Assembly (NCBI GenBank): GCA_043804035.1
Contig: JAZDJJ010000170.1
Coordinates: 1-23,399 of the forward strand
Length of the DNA: 23,399 bases
Reading direction: 5' to 3'
Source: JAZDJJ01 sp043804035
Lineage (GTDB): Bacteria > Bacteroidota > Bacteroidia > Palsa-948
The translations under genes and the position numbers were made by a program. Under the pieces are notes generated by a model. The model was not told the DNA's origin and did not search any database. It worked only from the letters and a program-made list of their open reading frames with translations. Below, in pieces: positions 14,657 to 23,259 of the stretch. How positions within the stretch are numbered: position 1 is the stretch's first letter; every line of letters begins with the position of its first letter.

Positions 14657-16039
14657 CTATGTTCTCCTCACAAACAACTGCGTGTTTTCATATTTCATAA
14701 CAAGAATTTTTTCTCCTTTATCAATGTATCCTGTTTCGGCAACGGCATCGTAAATACTACTGTCAATTTCTACTTTCCCTGATGGACGAAGAATGGTAAA
14801 TGCAGTTCCTTGCTTTCCCACAAGATATTGCATATTCATATCAACGCCAACAAATCCTTGTTCTTTAGAAATGGATGTTTTAACCGCAAGTCGTCTGAAT
14901 ACAGATGATTTCACGAACTGTCCCATAAAATAAAATGACAATCCAAGCGAGATAATTATTGAAATAATTACGATGAATATCGCTTTTACAAAAGCATTTG
15001 CTTCGGGAAGATTTACCGGAAAGTTTGTCGGGACGCTTTTCACCAAACTCAACGTAAGTCCAAGTACAATCAAAAGAATTCCGGCAACACCAGCAACACC
15101 AAATCCGGGAAAAACAAAAATTTCTACTATGAGTAAAATAATTCCCGCAAGAAAAACAAGTATTTCCCAATTCTCTGCAAGTCCTTCAAGATAGTGAGGT
15201 GCAAAATAAAGCAGTGCAGCGATGATAGATGCGATAATTGGAAATCCGATACCTGGTGTTTGCAGTTCGTAATAAATACCACCAATGATTATCATTATCA
15301 GTATGCCACTCACAAATGGATTTATCAAAAAGTCAATAATTTTTCCCGTGCCAGTTATTATATACACTTCAATTTCATAATTATTAATGCCCGATAGTTT
15401 CAAAACTTGTTCAACTGTTTTTGCTTCTCCTTCGCAGTAATTATTTTTTATTGCTTCGCTTGTAGTAAATGTCAAAACTTTTCCTGAATCGTTTACTCCT
15501 GGTACATACGCACGGGCGTCATTCATTGCTTCGGCAATTTTTGGGTCTCTGCCTTTTTCTTCGGCAGTAGAGCGAAGCATGGAACGCATGTAACTCTGAA
15601 ATTTTTCGGAAGCTTGAATACCATTTGCATCTACTACGGTTGCTGCACCAATACTGGCACCTGGCGCCATGTAAATACTATCGCATGCAATAGAGATAAG
15701 TGCTCCTACAGATGCAGCATTATTATCTATAAAAGCAAAAACAGGAATATCACTTTTCAAAATTGTAGTACGCATTTTATCTGCGGCATCCACTGTTCCA
15801 CCATACGTATTCAAATGAAGAATGATGTAATCGGCTTTTATTTTTTTCGCTTGAGCAAATCCTTCTTCAACATGCCGAGAAGAAGCCGGCCCGATTTCTT
15901 CTTTTATCGGAAGAACAAAAACGATCTTTGATTTATTGTTTACATTTTCTGTTTCCTGTTTATTTACAGCCAACAAGTTATCTGTAACAAGCAGTAAGTA
16001 ACAAGTAACAGACATTAATAATAATCGTTTTTTTATCAT
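14657..16039 (-). CDS. NfeD family membrane-bound ClpP-class serine protease
   Basis: This 460-aa protein has an N-terminal signal sequence (to about residue 24). A ClpP/crotonase-fold protease domain (40-215) follows, with the likely nucleophile Ser110 in NNAASVGALIS and a candidate catalytic lysine at 146 (ASEKFQSY). Four to five membrane segments (about 240-375) and a C-terminal OB-fold domain (QYLVGKQGTAFTILRPSGK onward) complete the long NfeD type. The archaeal homologue PH1510 uses a Ser-Lys dyad and cleaves stomatin; bacterial members usually sit beside a stomatin/flotillin gene, which is absent here. It is the last gene of the mtaB-lgt-suhB-nfeD operon, starting 13 bp after suhB. Four 7-bp repeats (15983-16010) make up part of its signal-peptide codons. 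Confidence 0.88.
   Translation of the reverse strand: MIKKRLLLMSVTCYLLLVTDNLLAVNKQETENVNNKSKIVFVLPIKEEIGPASSRHVEEGFAQAKKIKADYIILHLNTYGGTVDAADKMRTTILKSDIPVFAFIDNNAASVGALISIACDSIYMAPGASIGAATVVDANGIQASEKFQSYMRSMLRSTAEEKGRDPKIAEAMNDARAYVPGVNDSGKVLTFTTSEAIKNNYCEGEAKTVEQVLKLSGINNYEIEVYIITGTGKIIDFLINPFVSGILIMIIIGGIYYELQTPGIGFPIIASIIAALLYFAPHYLEGLAENWEILVFLAGIILLIVEIFVFPGFGVAGVAGILLIVLGLTLSLVKSVPTNFPVNLPEANAFVKAIFIVIISIIISLGLSFYFMGQFVKSSVFRRLAVKTSISKEQGFVGVDMNMQYLVGKQGTAFTILRPSGKVEIDSSIYDAVAETGYIDKGEKILVMKYENTQLFVRRT
15983..16010. repeat. Four 7-bp tandem units inside the nfeD signal-peptide codons
   Basis: On the plus strand the units are TGTAACA, AGCAGTA, AGTAACA, AGTAACA. They encode part of the hydrophobic core (VTCYLLLVT) of the NfeD signal peptide. 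A unit length of 7 is not a multiple of three, so gain or loss of one unit would shift the frame right after the start codon. Confidence 0.6.
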
Positions 16040-16052
16040 TTGTATAATTGGA

Positions 16053-16892
16053 TTATTTAAAAAATTGTTTTACGGTTTTAACAAATTCTTTATGTGTCTT
16101 TGTATTTGAAGCAATGATTTCTTTTCCAAAGAGGAATTTATTTTTACCATTGAAATCGGTTACTTGTCCGCCCGATTCTTTTACGATGAGTGCGCCTGCT
16201 GCCACATCCCATGAATTTAAGTTGTATTCATAAAAAGCATCAACTCTTCCGCATGCAACATAAGCGAGGTCAACTGCCGCAGAGCCCATTCTTCTGAGTC
16301 CGTGCGTGTGTTTCATGAAATAGCGAAAAAGTTCAATGTATTCGTTCATACGAGAATAATTGTATGTGGGGAACCCAGTAACAAGTAGCGAATCATTTAA
16401 TTTTTTTGTTTTGGAAACAGAGATTTTTTTTCCATTGAGAAATGCACCACCATTTTTTGTGGCGCAGAACATTTCCGAAAAGTTTGGTTCGTAGATTACT
16501 CCGAGAAGTGGTACCGCTTCTCCATCTCCACCATTTTCATCAACAAGGGGGAATGAGCGAAAGTCAACAAGCGCAATGCTGATGCAATAACAAGGCACAC
16601 CGTGAATAAAATTGGTGGTGCCATCAAGCGGATCTATAATCCAGGAATATTTTTTTCTTTCGTTTGAAATGGTTTCTTCTTCTGTGATGAATCCTGCTTC
16701 CGGTAAAATTTTCTGAAGCCCTTTTACTAATCTTCTTTCTGATTCTTTGTCAACATAAGTAACAAAATCGTGAATGCCTTTTACTTCAATATGTTCAGCA
16801 GAAATTTTATTTCGCTGACGTTGAATGAATTTTCCGACTTCTTCGGAGAGAAAACAAACCTGACGACAGATTTTTTTAAGATGTAGTTTCAT
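16053..16892 (-). CDS. suhB: Inositol monophosphatase family protein
   Basis: This 279-aa magnesium-dependent phosphatase has the first family signature WIIDPLDGTTNFIHG (84-98) with the metal-binding Asp residues, upstream EEE (71-73), and the second signature WDVAAGALIVKESGG near the end. Members hydrolyse inositol-1-phosphate or related sugar phosphates; SuhB also affects rRNA transcription in proteobacteria. A 12-residue insert (FPLVDENGGDGEAVP) lies where most members have a short turn. I chose the ATG at 16892 because the usual N-terminus begins there; it overlaps the lgt end by 17 bp, while an earlier ATG (16937) would overlap by 62 bp. It lies between lgt and nfeD in a tight operon. 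The symbol follows the family; the true substrate is unknown. Confidence 0.88.
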   Translation of the reverse strand: MKLHLKKICRQVCFLSEEVGKFIQRQRNKISAEHIEVKGIHDFVTYVDKESERRLVKGLQKILPEAGFITEEETISNERKKYSWIIDPLDGTTNFIHGVPCYCISIALVDFRSFPLVDENGGDGEAVPLLGVIYEPNFSEMFCATKNGGAFLNGKKISVSKTKKLNDSLLVTGFPTYNYSRMNEYIELFRYFMKHTHGLRRMGSAAVDLAYVACGRVDAFYEYNLNSWDVAAGALIVKESGGQVTDFNGKNKFLFGKEIIASNTKTHKEFVKTVKQFFK

Positions 16893-18045
16893 TTTGTTTA
16901 TAAATTTTTTTAAAATAAAAAATTCCTGCTGTTCCAAAAATTATCAACAAGAGAGAAATTATTTCTGCTTGTGTAATATGCAATCCAAAAATATCATACT
17001 CATTGTTTATGCGGATTTTCTCTATAAAAAATCGTTCTATGCCGTTCAGCAAAAAATAAACAGAGAACATCATGCCAGGAATAAAAAACTTTTTCCGAAA
17101 ACTCCATAGCAAAAAAAACAATACGATACAAATAACAAATTCGTAAAACGGAGTGGGAAAAACAGGATGCTCTAATGCGGAACAATATTTTTCAATGCAA
17201 TTAGGAATCGGGATGCCATCGTTATTTACATTGTGAGGATAATTGTAAGCCCATGCCCAGTCGGGAAGAAAAGAAAGTGCGTTTGGTTTTGGAGAGAGAT
17301 TTTCAATTCCCCAGTCGCCATCGCCTGCAATCTGGCATCCAATGCGCCCGACCCCATACGCAAGCATCAAAGAAGGAGCGCAAGCATCAATGAGATGAAG
17401 AATTTTGATTTTGTTTTTGTATGCATAATAAATTACAGCCCCACCACCACATATTAGTCCTCCGTACATTGTCAGCCCGCTGAAAGAAAGCAAACTGCCA
17501 ATGGGATCTTCCATGAACTCATTTATATTTTCAAAATTGTGAAAAATTTTTGCTCCAATAATTCCGGCAACAGCAGCAACAAGTGTCATGTTAGGCACAT
17601 GCTCGTACGGATGAACCGAAACAGAAATCCATTCGGGTTTGGCAATTTCTTTTTTCTTTTTTTCCTTGTATTTCATATACACAAATGCAATAGCGCCAAC
17701 AATTCCTCCAACAAAATTTCCATTCATTGATAAAATAAATCCTTGTGTATCATCTGTAAAAGCGGAAAAATTAAGAATGATATAAACAAGTTTGTAAAAG
17801 ATAATAAATCCAAAAATTCCTGAAAGCACAAGTTCAGATGATTTTACTTTTTCTCCTTTCAGGATTTTTTTTGTTACGATGCCAATCAATCCTTCTTTTT
17901 CCTTTCTCTGTAATTCCTTTGCAAAAAAATAAGCAGCAAGCAGAAAAGAAGTAGCAACCATCATTCCAAAACTCTGGAATATTTTCAGTAATTCTATTTT
18001 GATACCGAACAGGTCTTTGAAAAGATAGTATAAGTTGGGATACAT
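16876..18045 (-). CDS. lgt: Prolipoprotein diacylglyceryl transferase
   Basis: This 389-aa multi-pass inner-membrane enzyme transfers diacylglycerol from phosphatidylglycerol to the lipobox cysteine of prolipoproteins, the first step of lipoprotein maturation. The Lgt signature appears as GRIGCQIAGDGDWG (233-246); LTMYGGLICGGG (191-202) corresponds to the HGG loop of E. coli, with Tyr in place of His. NGIERFFIEKIR near residue 335 carries the essential arginine region. At least six hydrophobic segments are visible. It is about 100 residues longer than the proteobacterial enzymes, mainly through an insertion around residues 45-150, as in other Bacteroidota Lgt proteins. It starts 4 bp after the mtaB stop. 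Confidence 0.93.
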   Translation of the reverse strand: MYPNLYYLFKDLFGIKIELLKIFQSFGMMVATSFLLAAYFFAKELQRKEKEGLIGIVTKKILKGEKVKSSELVLSGIFGFIIFYKLVYIILNFSAFTDDTQGFILSMNGNFVGGIVGAIAFVYMKYKEKKKKEIAKPEWISVSVHPYEHVPNMTLVAAVAGIIGAKIFHNFENINEFMEDPIGSLLSFSGLTMYGGLICGGGAVIYYAYKNKIKILHLIDACAPSLMLAYGVGRIGCQIAGDGDWGIENLSPKPNALSFLPDWAWAYNYPHNVNNDGIPIPNCIEKYCSALEHPVFPTPFYEFVICIVLFFLLWSFRKKFFIPGMMFSVYFLLNGIERFFIEKIRINNEYDIFGLHITQAEIISLLLIIFGTAGIFYFKKIYKQNETTS

Positions 18046-18049
18046 GTTT

Positions 18050-19411
18050 TTAAGTTTTCAAGTTAACGATAAATCGCAAATCGTTCATATCAATATTTTC
18101 TAATTTTACTTTTACAAGTTCATTCTCAATATCAGAATTATATTTTGTTTTTACCTTGATGTAATTCTCTGTGAAGCCAAACATAAAATCGTTTTTGTTT
18201 TTCGATTCAAAAAGAATAGTTCGTTCAGTTCCGATATTCTGCTGATAAAATATATTTTGTTTTTTTTCAGAAAGAGTTCGGAGTATTTTGTTTCTTCTTT
18301 TGCGTTCCTCCATCGGGACGACTTCTTTTATTTTCAATGCTTCGGTATTTTTTCTTTCAGAATAAGTAAATACATGCAGATAAGAAATATTCAATCCGCT
18401 GATGAAATCGTGTGTTTCCAAAAAATCTTTTTCTGTTTCTCCCGGAAATCCTACGATTACATCTGCACCAATACAGCAATGAGGTATCAGCAATTTTATT
18501 TTTTGCACAATATCGGCAAATAATTTGCGTTGATATTTTCTGTGCATAAGACGAAGAATTTTATCTGAACCAGATTGTAATGCAATATGAAAATGAGGAA
18601 CAAATTTTTTTGATGATGCTACAAACTCAATAATTTCATCAGTAAGAAGATTGGGCTCAATGGATGAAATACGAAAACGAAAAATGCCAACTCCACTCTT
18701 ATTTTCTTCAAAGGAAAGAGAATCAAGAGTTTGAATAAGATCTAAAAAAGTTTCTTCTCTCTTTTTTTTATCTGACAGAAAGGATGAGGATGATTTTTTT
18801 TTTAAATCTCCAACATTTACTCCCGTCAAAACAATTTCTTTCACTCCTGTTGCAACAATTTTATTTACATTGAATACAACATTTTTTATTGTATCACTTC
18901 GGCTCTTACCTCTCGCAAGTGGAACTGTGCAGTAAGCACAAGTGTAATCACAGCCGTCCTGCACTTTTAGGAAAGCGCGTGTGCGGTCGCTTGTAGAAAA
19001 TGCACCAACAAAAGAATTTACTTCATCAATTTCACGGGAATAAATTTCTGCATTTTCTTTTTTATGTCCTCCATTCAAATATTTCAGCATATTAAATTTT
19101 TCATTTGTTCCCAACACAATATCAACTCCTTTAATGGAAGCAATTTCTTTCGGATTAAGTTGCGCATAACAACCGGTAACAATTATAAATGCTTCGGGAG
19201 AATTTCTTAATGCATTACGGACGATGCGCCTACACTCGCGGTTGGCATCTTCGGTAACAGAGCAGGTGTTTATCACATACACATCAGCATTATTTTCAAA
19301 TGAAGTTCTGGCAAAATTATTTTCTTCAAACATTCTTCCGATAGAAGACGTTTCCGAAAAATTTAGTTTACAACCGATAGTGTGAAAGGCAACTGTTTTT
19401 TTTGGTGACAT
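18050..19411 (-). CDS. mtaB: tRNA (t6A37) methylthiotransferase MtaB
   Basis: This 453-aa radical SAM enzyme adds a methylthio group to t6A at position 37 of tRNAs reading ANN codons. The N-terminal domain begins TVAFHTIGCKLNFSETSS, the MtaB form (MiaB and RimO differ here). It supplies three cluster cysteines (C14, C50 in INTCSVTEDA, C81 in VTGCYAQLNP). The radical SAM CxxxCxxC is CDYTCAYC (C154, C158, C161). The C-terminal 70 residues form a TRAM-like RNA-binding domain. It is the first gene of the operon with lgt, suhB and nfeD. The start ATG at 19411 is supported by the conserved N-terminus. The region just upstream contains a 9-bp-stem hairpin. Confidence 0.94.
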   Translation of the reverse strand: MSPKKTVAFHTIGCKLNFSETSSIGRMFEENNFARTSFENNADVYVINTCSVTEDANRECRRIVRNALRNSPEAFIIVTGCYAQLNPKEIASIKGVDIVLGTNEKFNMLKYLNGGHKKENAEIYSREIDEVNSFVGAFSTSDRTRAFLKVQDGCDYTCAYCTVPLARGKSRSDTIKNVVFNVNKIVATGVKEIVLTGVNVGDLKKKSSSSFLSDKKKREETFLDLIQTLDSLSFEENKSGVGIFRFRISSIEPNLLTDEIIEFVASSKKFVPHFHIALQSGSDKILRLMHRKYQRKLFADIVQKIKLLIPHCCIGADVIVGFPGETEKDFLETHDFISGLNISYLHVFTYSERKNTEALKIKEVVPMEERKRRNKILRTLSEKKQNIFYQQNIGTERTILFESKNKNDFMFGFTENYIKVKTKYNSDIENELVKVKLENIDMNDLRFIVNLKT

Positions 19412-19421
19412 AGTATTTGTC

Positions 19422-19451
19422 CAAAAATACCATCTTTTTATGAAAGATGGT
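19422..19451 (-). promoter_or_regulatory. Hairpin and possible -7 box upstream of mtaB
   Basis: A perfect 9-bp inverted repeat (ACCATCTTT-TTATG-AAAGATGGT, 19429-19451) sits just before the mtaB start. On the minus strand it abuts TATTTTTG (19429-19422), a TAnnTTTG match. A TTG lies 25 bases upstream, too far for a standard promoter. The fold could be an operator or part of the hairpin-rich element next to it. The -7 box lies only 10 bases from the ATG, so the promoter reading is weak. Confidence 0.35.
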
Positions 19452-19468
19452 TGACAAGGTTTGTCGTA

Positions 19469-19599
19469 AGTTCGTCATGGCTGGTTTGACCCGTCATCTC
19501 AATCAATTATATCCTCTCGCCAAGACGCCAAGACGCAAAGAAAGGCGGGCTTGACCCGCCATCAATAGTTCGTCATGGCGGGCTTTGCCCCGCCATCTA
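19469..19599. repeat. REP-like cluster of GC-rich hairpins with CGCCAAGA repeats
   Basis: Two related units of about 32 bp begin AGTTCGTCATGGC (19469 and 19567). The second folds as ATGGCGGG-CTTTGC-CCCGCCAT (19575-19596); the first is a decayed version. Between them are GGCGGG-CTTGA-CCCGCC (19544-19560) and a short tandem CGCCAAGA, CGCCAAGA, CGCAAAGA (19518-19541). There is no coding capacity. The cluster lies in the 334-bp gap between the divergent mtaB and T9SS genes and runs straight into repeat copy D. Confidence 0.7.
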
Positions 19600-19704
19600 T
19601 AAAACTTTTTTTATTTTTATTTCGTTCTCGTATTGAGCTTGCCGAAATATTGTTATTTGATCTTGCCGAAAATATGTGTGTAATTAAAATTTTATGTACG
19701 TTTG
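19597..19704 (+). repeat. Dispersed repeat copy D (long), upstream of the T9SS gene
   Basis: This copy of about 108 bp is in the opposite orientation to A-C. Read on the plus strand it runs from the TATAAAACTTTTTTTATTTT block through two GAGCTTGCCGAAA/GATCTTGCCGAAA units to AATTAAAATTTTATGTACG, ending TTTG. The TACGTTTG box (19697-19704) lies 41 bases before the GTG start at 19746. The duplicated CTTGCCGAA unit is special to this copy. Confidence 0.75.
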
Positions 19705-19745
19705 TATTTGATACCTTGCATCTTTGCTGTGGGGGTCATTCATTC

Positions 19746-22487
19746 GTGAAAAAACTTCTATCCATATTATTTTCTCTCTTGTCGTTTTCTGTTTTCGCTT
19801 GTCATCAGAGAGCGGGAGAAATTACTTATAGATGTTTAGGTGGATACACTTATGAAATCACTGTTGTTACCTATACCATTCCTCTCATGCCTGATGCACC
19901 TGTAGATAGATGTAGTTTAACGGTTTGTTTTGGCACAGGAGATAGCGCAATAGTTTGCAGAAGTAATGTAGACCAACTTTATCCAACAGCAACTGCAGAT
20001 CCCGGAAACCATACTTGTAAGGGAAACACTCTTGACTGTCCTAATGCAGCATTAGGCGAATGGAGTATTTTTCCTTCTGCTCTAAAAATGAAAAAGAATG
20101 TTTACAAAGTTGTTTATACTTATCCCGGTCCTGGATATTATTGTATTTCAATGACTGACCCGGATCGTGATTTTAGTATCGTGAATATACCTGATCACAT
20201 TGCTTTTACTCTACAAGATACATTGCTGATAAATCCATTTCTTTCGCCAAATAATTCTCCGGTCTTTACAATTCTTCCTTTTGACAGGGCTTGTCAGGGA
20301 CAATACTTTGTTCTTAATCCGGGTGCTGTTGATCCTGACAAAGACAGTTTATCTTACAATCTATGTGTGAGCTTTAAAGAAATCACCACTCCAATAGAAG
20401 ATTATTTTATTCCATCCGGTGTTTCGGTTAATCCAATTACCGGGGATTTTATATGGAACGTTCCTCCATCGGTATTTAAAACACCACCTTGCGACAGATA
20501 TAATTTTGCAATGGACATAAGAGAGTGGAAATTGAATTTATATAATGGCAAACGTTATTTGGCTGGCGTAGTACACAGAGACATACAAGTGATTGTATGC
20601 AATTGCCAGAATGTTCCCCCTGTGATTTCAAATGTTAATGACACCTGCATAGAAGCAAATACAGCATTAACTTCTACAATAATCGCTACTGATACAGGAA
20701 ATAATATGATTCAATCGTTCACTGCAACAGGATATCCTTTTTCCACAATTCCATCTGCAATATTTACATCTAACGCTCCGACTAATAGTCCTTGCACCGG
20801 AATATTTACATGGATTCCTTCATGCAATCAAGTTCGGAAAAATCCTTATATCGTTACCTTAAAAGCCACTGATGATGGTACGCCCGATGATGTGACTCTT
20901 ACCAACTACAAAACATTTTTTATTACTGTTGTATCGCCTGCTCCTAAAAATCTTTCTGCTATTCCGCAATGCAACGATATGCTGTTGAAATGGGATATAG
21001 CACCATGTAATCCATCCGGCAATGGAATTTTAGCATACAAAATTTACCGAAAGACGGGTTGCGATAAATGGATGCATGGCTACTGTGAAACAGGAGTTCC
21101 ATCTTATACGGGCTACACGTTAATAGGTACTGTTTCATACAATACAACTTCTTATATTGATAACAATGGAGGAAATGGCTTGATACAAGGAAGTTATTAT
21201 TCGTACCTCGTAGTTGCTTATTATTTAGATGGCGCAGAAAGTTATGCCTCCAATCTTATTTGTAAAAAATTAGTGCGAGATGTTTCTATCATCACTAATG
21301 TGGATGTAAAAACAACAAATACAACGAATGGAAAAATTTTTGTGAAATGGGTAAAACCAATTCCTGATGCTGCTAACTTTGACACTACACTTGCAGGAAA
21401 CACCGGTCCATATCAATTTAAACTTTATCGCTCTGATGGTTATACAAATCCAACTTCTCTTATTGCAACTTTCAACAGCCCTTACTTTGCATCGCTCACT
21501 ACTTCTTATCTTGATAGCGGACTAAACACACAAACAAATCCTTATGTATATCGCGTAGATTTTTTTTCCGGAAGTACTGTTACTTGTTCTACTCAAAGTT
21601 CTTCTTCGGTGTTTGTTTCCTGTTTTCCTTTAGATAATAAAATAAAACTTACATGGCAGGAAAATGTCCCTTGGATAAACACACGATATAATATTTTTAA
21701 GTTTAATAAAGCGACAAGTGTATGGGATTCTATCAAAACAACTGCATTACAAACATTTACCGATAGCGGACTTGCTAATGGCTCTGCTTACTGCTATAAA
21801 GTGAAAAGTATTGGAGCATATTCCGATACTACTATTCCAACACCGCTCATTAACTGGTCGCAGGAGATTTGCTGTGTTGCCGAAGATAAAGAGCCGCCTT
21901 GTCCTTCTGTTCTCACAGTGGATTCAAATTGTGTGGAATCAAAAAACATTTTGTCGTGGAACAATCCCAATAATTCATGCTCTAATGATGCGCTGAAGTA
22001 TATTATTTATTATTCACCCGTCAATCCCGTTGTTGAATTTACTGTGCTTGATACTATTCACAATATACATACTACCACTTTTGTGGATGATAGTTTGTTT
22101 TCTATTGCCGGCTGTTATGCCATTACCTCTGTAGATTCATTCGGGAAGCAAAGTGCTTTCAGCAATATTGTATGCATTGATAATTGTCCGTATTACCAAC
22201 TTCCGAATGTATTTACTCCAAATGGTGATGGCAACAATGATTTCTTTATTTCACTGCATCCCTATAAATATGTAAAGGATGTTGACATAAAAATATATGA
22301 CCGATGGGGAGTTGAAGTTTTCCGTACTACGAATCCTGAAATTTTATGGGACGGTAAAAGTGCTCAAACTAAAATGCTCTGCTCAGATGGTGTGTATTAC
22401 TATGTCTGCATTGTGAATGAAATACGATTAGAAGGAATAATTCCGCGTGTGATAAAAGGCAATGTGCATTTGATGGGGAAGAAGTAA
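19746..22487 (+). CDS. Secreted multidomain protein with T9SS type B (CHU_C) sorting domain
   Basis: This 913-aa protein is predicted to cross the inner membrane by a signal peptide (KKLLSILFSLLSFSVFA) and the outer membrane through the type IX secretion system. The mature start CHQRAGEITYRCLGG is typical of large Bacteroidota surface proteins. The middle holds cysteine-containing Ig-like segments and then fibronectin type III-like domains (from about residue 400, e.g. LKWDIAPCNPSGNG, YKIYRK, VKWVKPIPDAANF, YQFKLYRSDG). The last 90 residues are the CHU_C domain: LPNVFTPNGDGNNDFF, IKIYDRWGVEVF, WDGK, DGVYYYV. It may serve in adhesion or gliding; no enzyme domain is visible. I start at GTG 19746 because the signal peptide begins there; the upstream in-frame ATG (19575) lies inside a REP-like hairpin and repeat copy D. 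A CAC-type lipobox is not convincing. Confidence 0.9.
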   Translation: MKKLLSILFSLLSFSVFACHQRAGEITYRCLGGYTYEITVVTYTIPLMPDAPVDRCSLTVCFGTGDSAIVCRSNVDQLYPTATADPGNHTCKGNTLDCPNAALGEWSIFPSALKMKKNVYKVVYTYPGPGYYCISMTDPDRDFSIVNIPDHIAFTLQDTLLINPFLSPNNSPVFTILPFDRACQGQYFVLNPGAVDPDKDSLSYNLCVSFKEITTPIEDYFIPSGVSVNPITGDFIWNVPPSVFKTPPCDRYNFAMDIREWKLNLYNGKRYLAGVVHRDIQVIVCNCQNVPPVISNVNDTCIEANTALTSTIIATDTGNNMIQSFTATGYPFSTIPSAIFTSNAPTNSPCTGIFTWIPSCNQVRKNPYIVTLKATDDGTPDDVTLTNYKTFFITVVSPAPKNLSAIPQCNDMLLKWDIAPCNPSGNGILAYKIYRKTGCDKWMHGYCETGVPSYTGYTLIGTVSYNTTSYIDNNGGNGLIQGSYYSYLVVAYYLDGAESYASNLICKKLVRDVSIITNVDVKTTNTTNGKIFVKWVKPIPDAANFDTTLAGNTGPYQFKLYRSDGYTNPTSLIATFNSPYFASLTTSYLDSGLNTQTNPYVYRVDFFSGSTVTCSTQSSSSVFVSCFPLDNKIKLTWQENVPWINTRYNIFKFNKATSVWDSIKTTALQTFTDSGLANGSAYCYKVKSIGAYSDTTIPTPLINWSQEICCVAEDKEPPCPSVLTVDSNCVESKNILSWNNPNNSCSNDALKYIIYYSPVNPVVEFTVLDTIHNIHTTTFVDDSLFSIAGCYAITSVDSFGKQSAFSNIVCIDNCPYYQLPNVFTPNGDGNNDFFISLHPYKYVKDVDIKIYDRWGVEVFRTTNPEILWDGKSAQTKMLCSDGVYYYVCIVNEIRLEGIIPRVIKGNVHLMGKK

Positions 22488-22493
22488 AAGTTG

Positions 22494-22524
22494 CATTGTT
22501 TCATTGTTTCATTGTTTCATTGTA
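22494..22524. repeat. 8-bp tandem repeat (CATTGTTT), nearly four copies
   Basis: Three exact copies and a partial fourth of CATTGTTT lie 6 bases after the T9SS gene's stop, followed by a G-rich run (AGGGGGGAGGG). There is no coding role. A short slippage-type repeat is the simplest reading. Confidence 0.8.
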
Positions 22525-22571
22525 GGGGGGAGGGTGCTTTTGTGTTTAGTCGGACAATAGTGATTTAAAAT

Positions 22572-23201
22572 ATGGATATAAAATTAAAAATAAAAAATAT
22601 ATCTTTTCAGATGTTCAGAGATTGGACGAAAAATGCAATAAAAAAATATCCTGATTACGATTTTACTATTATTGATGAAAGCATTTTGTTGAATGACTTA
22701 ATTCAGACAATAAAATCAGCTGTTAAATCTTTAAAAGAAGAAGAAGTATTAAATAGAAAAAAACAGGATTATGACGTTGGATTTATTCGGGGTTTTATAC
22801 ATGGAAATCTTAATCTTCATTGGTATCATGAATATATTAGAAAAAGAAGTCAGGATTACAAAGATTTAATGATTTTAAAAGCTATTCAACTATATTTTGA
22901 TATGGAAGAAATTTCTACTATTAAAATTGAAAATCTATATAAAAAGATTTATCAATCAGAAATGAATTTGGAAAACATTTTTGTCAAAGTAGACAAAAAG
23001 AAGTTTGCTCATTTTGGCATCGATTATCTTCCGCCAGAACTGGATGAATCGCGTCATGAAAATCTGATAGCATGTTTTATTGAAAATCAAATCAAAGAAA
23101 AAATAGCAAGTATCTTAAAGAATGTTGACGAGTCCTTTTTACTAAAAATCGAAAATTATTTTAATGATGACGATATTAAACAAATTATAGATGAATATTA
23201 G
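22572..23201 (+). CDS. Hypothetical 209-aa protein
   Basis: I do not recognise this protein. It is charged, rich in Lys, Glu, Ile and Asp, apparently soluble and largely helical, with no signal peptide, membrane segment or cysteine cluster. It has a single Cys, in ENLIACFIENQ. The middle has an aromatic patch (GFIRGFIHGNLNLHWYHEY, residues 75-93) that could be a conserved core. Codon use looks like the rest of the window but is very A-rich. It is a single gene in the gap between the T9SS gene and a MITE-like element, a position typical of accessory genes. Composition and frame length make it a probable real gene. Confidence 0.65.
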   Translation: MDIKLKIKNISFQMFRDWTKNAIKKYPDYDFTIIDESILLNDLIQTIKSAVKSLKEEEVLNRKKQDYDVGFIRGFIHGNLNLHWYHEYIRKRSQDYKDLMILKAIQLYFDMEEISTIKIENLYKKIYQSEMNLENIFVKVDKKKFAHFGIDYLPPELDESRHENLIACFIENQIKEKIASILKNVDESFLLKIENYFNDDDIKQIIDEY

Positions 23202-23259
23202 TAAATACAAATGAATGAATTTGTTATCATAACCCCTGTAAAATCGGTATTTTATATAA

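Noticed and set aside
19575..19745. An N-terminal extension of 57 residues for the T9SS protein, starting at an upstream ATG
   Set aside because: It lies within a REP-like hairpin and repeat copy D, and would bury the signal peptide that clearly starts at GTG 19746.
19746..19805. Lipoprotein signal for the T9SS protein (Cys right after the hydrophobic stretch)
   Set aside because: Residues before the Cys (S-V-F-A-C) are a poor lipobox, and T9SS type B proteins normally use signal peptidase I cleavage.
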